Below are positions 30,970 through 39,902 of a DNA stretch of 41,646 bases, in pieces (position 1 is the first letter of the stretch; each line of letters begins with the position of its first letter). The stretch covers positions 1-41,646 of the forward strand of contig CAIZPP010000041.1 in assembly GCA_903934875.1 (NCBI GenBank). Reading direction: 5' to 3'. The notes beneath the pieces were generated by a model. It made no database searches, was not told the origin of the DNA, and was given only the letters and a program-made list of their open reading frames with translations. The position numbers and the translations under genes are program-made. Origin of the DNA: an uncultured Methylococcaceae bacterium. Lineage in GTDB: Bacteria > Pseudomonadota > Gammaproteobacteria > Methylococcales > Methylococcaceae.

Positions 30970-32415
30970 TCAGTTAGGCGACTTTCTGGTAAAGGGCGGC
31001 TTGCAGTATATTTCTTCCAATAGCGCAGAATAGCGGGCGCCCAGCTTGTCCCAACTGTATTCACCAGTTGCTGCACAGAAGTTTTCGCCCTTGTCTGGAC
31101 TACATTCGTCCGATGCCGTTTTATCTTGGAAATATTGCCCATACCATGCGGCTATGGCTTGTTTGGCACTTTCTAAATCCTGCGGTGCGACCACGCGTCC
31201 CACGCGAGCCTGCCGAATAATATCAGCCGTTGCCCCTTCTTCCACAATTGCCAGAATTGGTTTTCCGGCCGCCATGTATTCGTAGGTTTTTGCCGCAACA
31301 GATAAGCGTTGAGTCCCCCCTAACAAGAGTAACATATCGGAATGCAGAACTTCTCTGAGCGCCTCCGTTCTAGGGACAAAGCCTATCACATCAGCTACTT
31401 CGCTTAACCCATGCTCGGCTATCACCTCCAACAGCGGCCTTTCTGCAACATGCTGGCAAGGGCCAACAAACCTTAAGTTAACTTTTTGCTTATCAATAGT
31501 GCCTTCCTCAATTAATTCCCTGACTGCCTTTAGCATAAGTGCTGGGGTCCGAGAAAAATCAAAACTTCCTACATAGCTGATGGTAAAGCGGTCTGATTTA
31601 ACAACTGGCGTTAATTCAGCAAATTCCTCCATGTCATATCCGTTTGTAATGGTGATCCATTTGTTCTCCGGCAGGTCAGGGTAAAGCTTGCGATACATCT
31701 CGGTCATAGCGGCCGTGACGCACACGATACGGTCAGCGCGCCGCATAACCGCCCGCTCTAGCCAATGATTGATACGGTCAGATATACCGCTGGTCAATAC
31801 AGAGGAGGTTTCATTCCACGCCCACGGATCACGAAAGTCAGCAACCCAAGCGATGCCATAAATGTTTTTCAATAATAACGCAACAAGGTGCGAGGTAAAG
31901 GGTGGGCCAGTGCTGATCAGGCATTGTGCCTTGTAATTGCGGCACGCTTTTAGAGACGAGACGACGGCAAAAGGGAGCCACCCTAAGAACTCATCGGGAG
32001 TATAGAGTAAAGACAGTATGGTCTTTTTTAACCAGCTAGGGGCAGATTCGCAAGACCCTGGCCCTTCATTCCCTGGGACGCCTAAGCTTGCCGCCAGATT
32101 TTCGGTTGTTTTGCCACCGGAAAACCAAGCTATTATCCTTTTCATCCACAAATACACATGGCGAATGTTTGGTATGCAGCGGGTACGGATGACAATGGCC
32201 GAATCTGAACCTGCGATACCTGAATTATTTATGAGATCGTAGTATCGTTCCTTTACAGTCATGGCGATTGGATGCCATCCAGAAAGGGCTAGCTGCCTGG
32301 CAAGATAGACGGGTCGCACTGCCCCCACATTTGCATCTGGCGGCCATGAATAAGCCAAAATGATTACTGACTTACTCTCATTACTATTATATTCTTTGAT
32401 ATTCTTGGTTGGCAT
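30970..32415 (-). CDS. GT4-family glycosyltransferase
   Basis: A 481-residue glycosyltransferase. The N-terminus has the characteristic YSWPPDANVGAVRPVYLARQ acceptor loop, and the C-terminal half has SYVGSFDFSRTP and AAKTYEYMAAGKPILAI donor-site segments. The middle (about 90-230) carries a longer insert than most GT4 enzymes, including WVADFRDPWAWNE, typical of the related group in EPS loci. It is transcribed leftward, and its 5' region contains the TATGTGAAGCATGG block and repeat copy H about 45 bases upstream. The 3' end lies 112 bases before the Fic start. Base composition is intermediate between the flippase cassette and the core genes. Confidence 0.87.
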   Translation of the reverse strand: MPTKNIKEYNSNESKSVIILAYSWPPDANVGAVRPVYLARQLALSGWHPIAMTVKERYYDLINNSGIAGSDSAIVIRTRCIPNIRHVYLWMKRIIAWFSGGKTTENLAASLGVPGNEGPGSCESAPSWLKKTILSLLYTPDEFLGWLPFAVVSSLKACRNYKAQCLISTGPPFTSHLVALLLKNIYGIAWVADFRDPWAWNETSSVLTSGISDRINHWLERAVMRRADRIVCVTAAMTEMYRKLYPDLPENKWITITNGYDMEEFAELTPVVKSDRFTISYVGSFDFSRTPALMLKAVRELIEEGTIDKQKVNLRFVGPCQHVAERPLLEVIAEHGLSEVADVIGFVPRTEALREVLHSDMLLLLGGTQRLSVAAKTYEYMAAGKPILAIVEEGATADIIRQARVGRVVAPQDLESAKQAIAAWYGQYFQDKTASDECSPDKGENFCAATGEYSWDKLGARYSALLEEIYCKPPFTRKSPN

Positions 32416-32460
32416 ACATTTCTAAATAATTGGTATGTGAAGCATGGATATATCTTTATG

Positions 32461-32584
32461 TACAGCGTTTTCATATTAAAAATATACCTAAACAGACATT
32501 CAGTTAACCCTTCAGGTTAACCGAATAACCTGCGCTACCATCATACCCACTACCAAGTAACTCTTTGATGTTGAAAACGCTGTA
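32461..32584 (+). repeat. Repeat copy H (C-type, 124 bp)
   Basis: The clearest full copy: ends TACAGCGTTTTC and GAAAACGCTGTA, with a central hairpin GTTAACC-CTTCA-GGTTAAC extended by TTC/GAA pairs. It lies between the GT4 start and the stop of the beta-helix gene (19 bases away). Confidence 0.95.
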
Positions 32585-32603
32585 GCTCACAGCAAGCGGT
32601 GTA

Positions 32604-34271
32604 TTAGTGGACCACTTGCAGATTTTTAGGTGGGGCAAAGGCTCCGGGTCCGGCGACCCCTGTGCTTATGCTCGCAATGGCATCTATGTTCGCGCCCAAA
32701 TCCAACCCGTCAGTCCCTGCGCTCTTGTAAGGGCTGGTGGTGGATAGGTGGTAATCCCCTCCGGAATAGTTCACAAAGCCAACCGCTGTCACATTGGCCG
32801 GGAAGTAGTTATTGGCAGGGTATGTCGAACTCATGTTAGGCCCAATGATGGCATTGTTAGTAAATAGCCAATTGGTAAAGTAATATTTCAAACAACCGTT
32901 GCCTTCCCCCTGATTGGACCCAAAAAAACCATATGCTCCATGAGTAACTAGATTATTAGAAAAAACAAACTGGTCATTCGCTGGAGTCCCATCCATAGAA
33001 CCAAGCTCAGTGGAGCCTGTCGTGGTTGTGATAAAGGCGGTATTGTGATCTATGGTTAAATTGTTTACCCCAGACAATATTTGAAATATTTTCCCTCCCC
33101 CGCCAAGCCCGGCAACCCCAATGATATTATTTTTTATCAGAATGCGATAGGTATTCTGGCTTGTGTTGGGAGAATCGTGGCCCATGATATTAATTCCACT
33201 ACTAACATTTGTCAGCGTATTGAGTTGAAATGTAATATCCTGTACTACGGACCAAGGGGCATTGCCATTTTGATTACGCGGCGTAAACAACACAGAATAG
33301 CCATCTTGGGCACTTGGCCAATTGTTTTGCAAAAGGTTACCCTGGATTAACACACGCTGGGCGTTTTTCAATTCTATCAGGTTCTTTACTTGCCAAGCAG
33401 GTGTGACAGACATCCAAGCAATCTGTTTGGCAATGTAATTGCCTGTGATTGTTATATCGGACGGCACAGAATTGGCAATCGCAGGATCGGCACCACCAAA
33501 CAGGATATTTTCGCTTGATGCCTCTAGGTAATTGTTGCTTATTTTAAACGGACCGGGGCTGTTGTAAGCCCATACCGCTTGCGTATCGCTGCCCACTTGC
33601 ATAAAACCTGAAACATACGAGTCAATAACCGCCACATTGATGCCGTCCATTTCGACACCACGACGGCCTCCTAAGGTCGGGTCGCCGTGGATATAGCAGC
33701 GGTCGATGGTGATATTGCTAGGCAATGCGGCTGCCGATGTTTCGCCATTGCCCACGGCAAAAAGAGTATACATAAACACACCCTGCACGGGGGCCATTTC
33801 TATGCCAATAAAGCGGTAATGGTTCGCACCCGACGCCGCCTGAATGCCTATTCCGCTATTCCCATAGGGAAAAACTAGCTTTGCCATGTTTGGCGCGTCC
33901 GTGGGTACCGCGCGGTTTCCCGGAGACGGAAGGCTGGAATAATTGCTTGACACGACGTATATCCAGCCGCTTCCTTTGGTTTTAACGGGCAACGTGAAAT
34001 TTCCCGTAAACGTCGCCCCCGCCTGCAATACGATGACATCACCTAAATTGGCACCATTAAGAGCAGCCTGGAAATTTCCCCCGGCGTTTACGTTGATGGT
34101 ATTGCCGCCAGCGGGCAGCGAATAGGTGGTGTCAATGAATGCCTGTGGCAAGGCCGGCAAGGACGTCGCGCTACTGCCTAGGCTTGGCCACAAGGAAAAT
34201 AATGCCATGCCCAATAAACAGGCGGTTGCCATTTTGCCAGCGTAAATTCTTGGGCGCTGATATGAACACAT
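32604..34271 (-). CDS. Secreted right-handed parallel beta-helix protein (first paralogue)
   Basis: A 555-residue secreted protein. The ATG at 34271 has an AGGAGA site seven bases upstream; the frame extends 10 codons further but that part overlaps a leader hairpin. The signal peptide (MATACLLGMALFSLWPSLGSS) is clear. The mature part has regularly spaced short strands with Asn/Gly turns typical of pectate-lyase-like beta-helices, for example NFQAALNGANLGDVIVLQAG near the start. It is clearly paralogous to the protein at 39877-41481, with similar segments throughout, by eye over half identical. Beta-helix proteins in polysaccharide loci include lyases and mannuronan epimerases, but no catalytic signature is recognised here. 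It lies 100 bases after the LamG protein gene, likely the same operon. Confidence 0.8.
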   Translation of the reverse strand: MCSYQRPRIYAGKMATACLLGMALFSLWPSLGSSATSLPALPQAFIDTTYSLPAGGNTINVNAGGNFQAALNGANLGDVIVLQAGATFTGNFTLPVKTKGSGWIYVVSSNYSSLPSPGNRAVPTDAPNMAKLVFPYGNSGIGIQAASGANHYRFIGIEMAPVQGVFMYTLFAVGNGETSAAALPSNITIDRCYIHGDPTLGGRRGVEMDGINVAVIDSYVSGFMQVGSDTQAVWAYNSPGPFKISNNYLEASSENILFGGADPAIANSVPSDITITGNYIAKQIAWMSVTPAWQVKNLIELKNAQRVLIQGNLLQNNWPSAQDGYSVLFTPRNQNGNAPWSVVQDITFQLNTLTNVSSGINIMGHDSPNTSQNTYRILIKNNIIGVAGLGGGGKIFQILSGVNNLTIDHNTAFITTTTGSTELGSMDGTPANDQFVFSNNLVTHGAYGFFGSNQGEGNGCLKYYFTNWLFTNNAIIGPNMSSTYPANNYFPANVTAVGFVNYSGGDYHLSTTSPYKSAGTDGLDLGANIDAIASISTGVAGPGAFAPPKNLQVVH

Positions 34272-34292
34272 TGTGACTCTCCTAAGTGGGCG

Positions 34293-34309
34293 GAAATCCA
34301 TAGGATTTC
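34293..34309. promoter_or_regulatory. Leader hairpin before the beta-helix gene
   Basis: Perfect 7-bp stem GAAATCC/GGATTTC with a 3-base loop, ending about 10 bases before the ribosome binding site of the gene starting at 34271. It may affect translation or processing between the two genes. Confidence 0.4.
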
Positions 34310-34372
34310 AACAAAATAATTGATACGTCGGTGGAAGCGGGAGCAAGCCAGAGTATGGCCCGCATTAGGGTG

Positions 34373-36529
34373 TCAATAACCAGAGCCATATACCGACACC
34401 GCCCCGCCAGTTGCAATACCACCTGTTGTCCAATTGTTCGGTAAGCTAGTTAGTGTACTGGATGCGCTGGACTCTGTCACGCTTGTGCCCGTGCCCGGTT
34501 GTCCGCGCAGATTCAACGTCCCTCCCGTACCGAGTATCACTATCCAATAGGATTGGCCTGCGGACAGACTCAGTGGATACAGTGATGCCGAATTCCAGGC
34601 GCCCGCCTGCAACGCAGTCAATATGCCGACAGATCCCCACAGCGACCTAGGGTGCCCGTCGGTCGTGCTGGTATAAATGGCCACTTGCAGCTTCGTCGCG
34701 GACGAACCTGCATCCAAATAGACCTGAATGTCGGCCAATGTTTGGGACGTTGCAGGCGTGATCTTGAACGCCTGTGCCGTGCCTGCCAGGAGGGATGCCG
34801 GTGTGGATTCGACGTTCGTGTCGCCTGCGACGAACTTCAGCGGATTCGACACACTGATTGCGCTGGTCGAATCGCTGATGATTTGATCGTTAGTCAATGC
34901 CCGATTGTATATCCGCACTTCGTCGATATAGCCTTGGAAATACCCGCCCCACAGAGAGTTGCCACCAATCTGCAACACGCCGGACGAGGTGTTGACTGCG
35001 CCGGTTTGAGGCAGCGTGCTAACTAACACGCCATTGACGTAGAGGTACTGGTATTGCCCGTCGTAGGTGGTCGCCAGATGCGTCCACTGGTTAAGCGGAA
35101 TCTGCATGTTGCCACCAATCGCCACTTCGCTTCCGGCCAAAATGGCGGACATCGGCTGGTTGGCGCCGTTGTTTGCCGCCAGCAGGTACGCTTCGCCATA
35201 CGAGCCGGCATTAGGTTGTTGTTTCATGACGACGGTACTCGTGCCGCTTACCCACGTGGTCGGATACACCCAGGCCTCCAGCGTCATAGCGGAGGACGAG
35301 GGCAATGATGCGCTATTTTGTACCGTGACCCAGTTAGGGGAACTGCTTGTGCCGCTAAATTTCAACGCATTGCCAAAGCGGCCTCCTACGACTCGAACGG
35401 CTCCGGTGATAGTGCCATAATTGCCAGAGCCTGAAGCATCCTCTGCATAAGACCCATTGACCTCATCAAAGCCATAGGCTGCCACTAGCCCGCTAGTATT
35501 GCCAGCGGCGTTGCCCGTGGTGGCCGTGGTGGCCGTGGTGGCCGTGGTGGCCGTGGTGGCCGTGGTGGCCGTGGTGGCCGTGGTGCCGGTGCTGTCGCCT
35601 GCGGTGCTGGTTACGGAAGGCGTGGTGACGGTAATCTGATTCGATAGAGTATTGGTGACGCTACCGCCAGGACCGGTCACTGTGAGAGATACGTTATATG
35701 TGCCTACACTCCCATACGATTTGATCGCAGTCGGCACGGTGCTTGTGGTTCCAGAGTTGGTGGTGCCGTCGCCGAAGCTCCACTGCCAGCTAGTAATGGC
35801 TCCTGTCGTCGCGGGAGTGAAGGTCACGGCGAGCGGGGCGTTGCCGCTAGCCTGGCTAGGCGTGAAGTTCGCTGTCGGGGCAGCCTGTGCATTTACAGAT
35901 GCTTCATTGGAGTATCTGCTTTGAAATGCCCGCGTCGTATCATAGGCACTGACTGCGAAATAGTAGGCGGTGCCGGTTTGTAATCCCGTTAATGTGTAGC
36001 TGGTGCTGTTTCCCACGTCAACGCTTGCTGTGTAATTGCCGCTGCTCGTTCCGTAATAGACGATGTAGCCGCCCACATTGGCTGCCGTACTGGCTGCCCA
36101 AGCGAGTGTCACAGTGGATGAAGAGGCATTGCCCGCTGCCGATGGCGGCAAAGAATTTATTGACCCTGCTAAGTAATTTTGCCATGTATTGGTGACAAAC
36201 GGGGCAAGTAGGATGCCTGCAATGGCAGCGACAACGACTGCATAATAACCTATTCGGTTGTTACGCCTACCCTGTCCTGCAGCGGGAAGCCATCGGCGCA
36301 AGGACAAAAATCCCGACCAAGAAAGCCCCATCAGCGCGGCTATGAGCAGGACAGAAGGTATCCAATCAGGCATGGCATAGAGCCATAAAAATGCATCGCT
36401 TGCTTCCAACGAATCTAGCGCCACCGCTTGTCCCGAGACAAATATGAGGCTTGCGAATAATGCTAGGCCGAAAGCCTGTCTGGCCCTGTCAGACAAACCA
36501 TTGGTGGAGTTCATGATATGAATGTTCAT
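34373..36529 (-). CDS. Membrane-anchored FN3-PKD-LamG surface protein
   Basis: A 718-residue protein. The preferred ATG at 36529 follows GAGG by 6 bases; another ATG at 36541 lies three bases from repeat copy I. A signal-like segment (about 20-37, GQAVA) is followed by two membrane helices (about 58-76 and 94-114) separated by an Arg-rich loop, so the C-terminal part should face the periplasm or outside. Domains in order: FN3 (about 128-214, with YIVYYGTSSGNY), PKD (about 218-303, with WSFGDGTTNSG), a TATT repeat linker (318-338), LamG/concanavalin (about 349-556, with WVYPTTW and YDGQYQYLYVNG), and a C-terminal jelly-roll-like domain (563-718). It is probably a carbohydrate-binding surface or matrix protein. 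A dialanine motif SAAG lies just after the last helix. Confidence 0.82.
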   Translation of the reverse strand: MNIHIMNSTNGLSDRARQAFGLALFASLIFVSGQAVALDSLEASDAFLWLYAMPDWIPSVLLIAALMGLSWSGFLSLRRWLPAAGQGRRNNRIGYYAVVVAAIAGILLAPFVTNTWQNYLAGSINSLPPSAAGNASSSTVTLAWAASTAANVGGYIVYYGTSSGNYTASVDVGNSTSYTLTGLQTGTAYYFAVSAYDTTRAFQSRYSNEASVNAQAAPTANFTPSQASGNAPLAVTFTPATTGAITSWQWSFGDGTTNSGTTSTVPTAIKSYGSVGTYNVSLTVTGPGGSVTNTLSNQITVTTPSVTSTAGDSTGTTATTATTATTATTATTATTATTGNAAGNTSGLVAAYGFDEVNGSYAEDASGSGNYGTITGAVRVVGGRFGNALKFSGTSSSPNWVTVQNSASLPSSSAMTLEAWVYPTTWVSGTSTVVMKQQPNAGSYGEAYLLAANNGANQPMSAILAGSEVAIGGNMQIPLNQWTHLATTYDGQYQYLYVNGVLVSTLPQTGAVNTSSGVLQIGGNSLWGGYFQGYIDEVRIYNRALTNDQIISDSTSAISVSNPLKFVAGDTNVESTPASLLAGTAQAFKITPATSQTLADIQVYLDAGSSATKLQVAIYTSTTDGHPRSLWGSVGILTALQAGAWNSASLYPLSLSAGQSYWIVILGTGGTLNLRGQPGTGTSVTESSASSTLTSLPNNWTTGGIATGGAVSVYGSGY
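35516..35578 (-). repeat. 9-bp tandem repeat encoding Ala-Thr-Thr units
   Basis: Seven near-identical 9-base units (GTGGCCGTG type on the plus strand) encode an Ala-Thr-Thr linker between the PKD and LamG domains. The in-frame period allows linker length change without frameshift. Confidence 0.9.
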
Positions 36530-36543
36530 ATTAAACCTCATTA

Positions 36544-36666
36544 TACAGCGTTTTCGACATCAATCGGTTACTTAATAAGGCTTATGGTTATTGCTAGACA
36601 TTTTTTTCAACCAAAGGTTGTTTGAATATTCATTTTTAGTTGGTTTTTAAAGATGAAAACGCTGTA
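36544..36666 (-). repeat. Repeat copy I (C-type, 123 bp)
   Basis: A full copy in minus orientation with ends TACAGCGTTTTC and GATGAAAACGCTGTA; the central hairpin is CAACC-AAA-GGTTG, different in sequence from other copies but still pairing. The conserved end faces the LamG gene start, two bases from its first ATG. Confidence 0.92.
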
Positions 36667-37082
36667 CATAAAGATATTACCATGTAATTCTTTTGATACC
36701 TATGGCTAAAAGCAGGATAACCTACTCCCATGTCACTCTAAAAATGGCTAATTGGTAGGACGGGTAGAGGCATGGATGCCGAAACCCATCATTATAAGTG
36801 CTCCAATGTTGTGATGGGTTTCGCTTATGCTCTACCCATCCTTCTGCAGTTTTGTTCAATTTTGTAGTGATAAGGGAATAGAGTACATACAATGCAAGCA
36901 TTGTGCCAATAACAAAAAAACAGCAGATGGGTTGATATCGATGGCTATTAGGAAGAAAGATAAAGATAGAAACTGGATGGTTTGTTACTGTGAGGCGACA
37001 CCCGGTAAAACCACCGCATTAGTTTAGCTGAAAATCGAATATTAACATCACAAGCATTTGATTATAAATAACTTTAACATAA
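36667..37082. other. Intergenic region with hairpin and possible fragment ORF
   Basis: A 416-base stretch between repeat copies I and K. A perfect 11-bp inverted repeat GAAACCCATCA/TGATGGGTTTC lies at 36781-36791 and 36812-36822. The first arm is part of a 23-base block (36771-36793) that also occurs at 29763-29785. An ORF at 36827-37027 has some Cys residues (CKHC, CYC) but no ribosome binding site and no recognised family, so it is not called as a gene. Confidence 0.5.
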
Positions 37083-37204
37083 TGACAGCGTTGCCTGCCC
37101 ACGACGGGCACCATTGCAAATTGCGATTTAATTATCAAAACGCATTGCAACTTGAATTGCGGGTAAGCCTTATCAAGTAAGCGATTGATGTTGAAAACGC
37201 TGTA
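37083..37204 (+). repeat. Repeat copy K (diverged, about 122 bp)
   Basis: The conserved right end is intact (AAGCGATTGATGTTGAAAACG, then CTGTA), sharing AAGCCTTAT and GATTGATGT details with copy I. The left end is TGACAGCG and the inner left half is unlike either subtype. It lies one base beyond the LapD stop codon. Confidence 0.75.
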
Positions 37205-37205
37205 A

Positions 37206-39152
37206 CTATTCACTCTCTGGCTTGCCAATAAAATACCCTTGCACACCATCAACACGCATGGCCGTCAAGATAGCTTGTTCATCATTGCTTTCAACATTCA
37301 AAGCGATGACTTTAATGTCGATTTCATGGGCTGTCCGTGTCAAAGCTTGAACTAAAAACTGATTGTCTTTATCGAGATTGATATTTCGTACAAAACTACC
37401 GTCAAGTTTGATGTAAGTGGGGTTGATAGAATTAAGGTAGGCGAACGAGGAAAAGCTACGTCCGAATTGATCAATGGATAGTTTTGAACCATAGCTATGC
37501 AGGCTTTTGGAAAATGATTTGGCGGCAGGTACATCGTGTAAAATACCATATTCAGGTATTTCGAAGATCAGCCGTTTTGCGCATTGTGGAAATAAAGTCA
37601 ATTGCTCACACAGCCAAGCGACGAATTTTGCATCGCGCATGGAAGTTGTTGTGATATTAATAGCATATATATTATCTATATTCGATTCCTTTCTCATATG
37701 ATATAGAGCAGCTTTTATAACCAGCATATCGAGATCGCGAGCCAAACCAATCTTTTCGGCCATAGGCATGAATAATCCGGCTACCAATAGGTTTCCAGAA
37801 TCCCCTTTCAAGCGCAGAAATATCTCTCTGAATATAATTTCTGTTGACTTGGATGAAACGCTATAAACTGGCTGGAAGTGTAGTATGTATAAATTATTTA
37901 CAATAGCCATTTCAAGATACTTTCGCCAATCATTCAGATCATCAGGGAAACCCTCAACCCATGGTTTATGCTTATATAGGCTCCATCCGCATTTCCCCTC
38001 ATCCTGTGCTGTGTGTAAGGCCTGATCGGCATGGGATAATAATTCTGCTGCCGATTGTCCAGAAAACAGAGCAGCACCGATATAACCGGGACGGCTATTG
38101 ACCACCCACGCCTCACTCAGTAGCATAAGCTGTTCGCTCAAATCTTGCGCCAACATACTGACTGCGCCAGGAGAATCATAGGGCATAATAATCGCGAATT
38201 CTGCTCCCCCCAAACGTGCGACGATGCATTCGCCTTTATCTTGGCAAACTGAACGAATCATTTCGGCGATGCGCCGCAGCAAGTTGTCGCCTTCATTGTA
38301 CCCATAAACATCATTGAACTTTTTAAAGTCGTGTAGCCTCAGTAAAAGCAATGCTCCCCAAAAGAACTCTTCCTGGCTTTGTGTCAAATGATCCATTTGT
38401 TTGTCGAAATAGCGCCGATTGCCGATACCGGTGACAGGATCAAGATGGGCTTGGTCGCGCAATACATCAGTAATCGCCGACTGCTCTTCGAACATCTGTT
38501 TGACTCGAAGAGACATTTTGTTCATTGCCAAAACCACTTTCCGCAATTCACGGGTTCTCGGGATTATGCTTTGTATCGGGTAGGAACGACGACAAATAGC
38601 CTCTGCCTGTTCCTCCACCGCTCTTAATGGCTGCATTACAAGCCGTAACAGTGCAAGGCTTAACCCTAGGGAAATGATGGCTGACCCCAAATACCAATAA
38701 AATGTATCCACCGCTGTGCGCCATAGCTCATCATAGGCTAGCCCTGGGTGGCTGCTAACCCGAACTCTACCCGACTCTATCCATCCATCGACGATCAGGG
38801 CATCTGCTTGTGGCGTTTTAAGGGGTATAAGCGCTATGAACCAGTCGGGAACCCCTTTAATCCGGACAGGATTGACACGCTTTATCATCTGCTTGCCATC
38901 AACCGAGGCTATGGCTATTTCTTGGTAATATCCCCGATCAAAAATTGCATCCACCATCGCGTTCACAGTCGCTGGATCATTCATGTGTGGTGATAAAGAC
39001 AGCCCAAGCGAAGTGGCGGCATCTTGTGCGTGGGATTCCAGTTGTCGCATCAGGTATTGTCGGGTATTATTAATACTGACAGTGAAAGTTCCCACCGACA
39101 TGCATGAAAATAGTATCAGAATAATCAGTAGCATTTGTCGATGCAAAGTCAT
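37206..39152 (-). CDS. lapD: LapD-like c-di-GMP receptor (degenerate GGDEF-EAL)
   Basis: An inner-membrane receptor that binds c-di-GMP in the cytoplasm and controls the periplasmic protease LapG. The 648 residues follow LapD closely: a membrane helix (about 6-24), a periplasmic LapD/MoxY-type domain with SHAQDAATSLGLSLS (40-54) and FDRGYY (71-76), a second helix (about 152-170), HAMP, then GGDEF (about 235-395) and EAL (about 405-640). Both enzyme domains look inactive: GGAEF (315-319) replaces GGDEF, REIF replaces the EAL motif at 442-445, and DQFG (561-564) replaces DDFG. This is as expected for a receptor. A good AAGGA site precedes the ATG, 15 bases after lapG. Its stop lies one base from repeat copy K. 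Confidence 0.92.
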   Translation of the reverse strand: MTLHRQMLLIILILFSCMSVGTFTVSINNTRQYLMRQLESHAQDAATSLGLSLSPHMNDPATVNAMVDAIFDRGYYQEIAIASVDGKQMIKRVNPVRIKGVPDWFIALIPLKTPQADALIVDGWIESGRVRVSSHPGLAYDELWRTAVDTFYWYLGSAIISLGLSLALLRLVMQPLRAVEEQAEAICRRSYPIQSIIPRTRELRKVVLAMNKMSLRVKQMFEEQSAITDVLRDQAHLDPVTGIGNRRYFDKQMDHLTQSQEEFFWGALLLLRLHDFKKFNDVYGYNEGDNLLRRIAEMIRSVCQDKGECIVARLGGAEFAIIMPYDSPGAVSMLAQDLSEQLMLLSEAWVVNSRPGYIGAALFSGQSAAELLSHADQALHTAQDEGKCGWSLYKHKPWVEGFPDDLNDWRKYLEMAIVNNLYILHFQPVYSVSSKSTEIIFREIFLRLKGDSGNLLVAGLFMPMAEKIGLARDLDMLVIKAALYHMRKESNIDNIYAINITTTSMRDAKFVAWLCEQLTLFPQCAKRLIFEIPEYGILHDVPAAKSFSKSLHSYGSKLSIDQFGRSFSSFAYLNSINPTYIKLDGSFVRNINLDKDNQFLVQALTRTAHEIDIKVIALNVESNDEQAILTAMRVDGVQGYFIGKPESE

Positions 39153-39167
39153 ACAAAGAATCCTTAT

Positions 39168-39902
39168 TTATTTGCCATTCAGAGATTGCATTCTATGAAG
39201 TAGCTCTTGCCATAGATTAATGCGTTCAGGGGCTCCCAAGAATTGCCCAATTCCCCTCTGTTTTGCTAACCACAAACCTTCTGCGTTAAAGCTATAAACA
39301 GGCATTAGGTCGGTTCGCTGTGTGGCCGGTTGTATGGCATGGATCAAGTTATCCAGTACCAATGGAACAGTTCCAGGCGGGTTAGTGTAGGTGAGTACCA
39401 TATGTGCTTGGTTCAGCGTTAACGACTTCACATAGGTTAAACGGAGATGCTCTTCCGGTACATTAAGCACCCGTAAGGTGAAATATTTGGCGATGGAAAA
39501 ATCTTCACAATCTCCACCGCTGCTTGCTAACGTTTCAATTGGGGTTGCCCAATAGTCGCTTTTCCCCCAATGGGTCATATCATCGACAAATTGTAGTTCG
39601 TTGATAAAAGCATTTACCAATTCCAATTTTTCATGTTCGCTCTTGCCTTGATTGGAATCGATCAATTTCTGCCATGTCTTTACTCTATCTACGGCTTTAT
39701 CTCCGTATTTACTTCTAATATCTGTCAAAGTTGAGTCTGGTATTTTAAAATCGTTTGTGACAGATTGGGCTATTTGTATTATCAATAATAATAGTATGGC
39801 AAGAAAGACAATTCTACGCCATTCATATAGAACGATGATCAAAGCCAGCAATCCACGGTGAATAAGGGCTGGCGGTCTAATTCCCTCCTGTTGCTGAGCC
39901 AC
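39168..39902 (-). CDS. lapG: LapG-like transglutaminase-fold cysteine protease
   Basis: A 244-residue periplasmic protease anchored by one N-terminal helix (about 31-46). In the Lap system it cleaves a surface adhesin after a dialanine motif when LapD releases it at low c-di-GMP. The catalytic triad is visible: Cys132 in SSGGDCEDF, His167 in LNQAHMVL and Asp184 in LVLDN. The acidic residues around Cys132 fit the calcium-binding site described for this family. It is transcribed with lapD (15-base gap) and overlaps the 3' end of the beta-helix gene by 26 bases, so the three appear to form one operon. No LapA-type adhesin with large repeats is present in the window. Confidence 0.92.
   Translation of the reverse strand: MAQQQEGIRPPALIHRGLLALIIVLYEWRRIVFLAILLLLIIQIAQSVTNDFKIPDSTLTDIRSKYGDKAVDRVKTWQKLIDSNQGKSEHEKLELVNAFINELQFVDDMTHWGKSDYWATPIETLASSGGDCEDFSIAKYFTLRVLNVPEEHLRLTYVKSLTLNQAHMVLTYTNPPGTVPLVLDNLIHAIQPATQRTDLMPVYSFNAEGLWLAKQRGIGQFLGAPERINLWQELLHRMQSLNGK

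Noticed and set aside
36275-36286. PAAG motif at residues 82-85 of the LamG protein as LapG site
   Set aside because: It lies in the Arg-rich loop between two membrane helices, predicted cytoplasmic, where LapG cannot reach it.
36827-37027. 66-residue ORF with CKHC and CYC motifs
   Set aside because: No ribosome binding site or recognisable family, located between repeat elements, and its start lies next to a hairpin arm.
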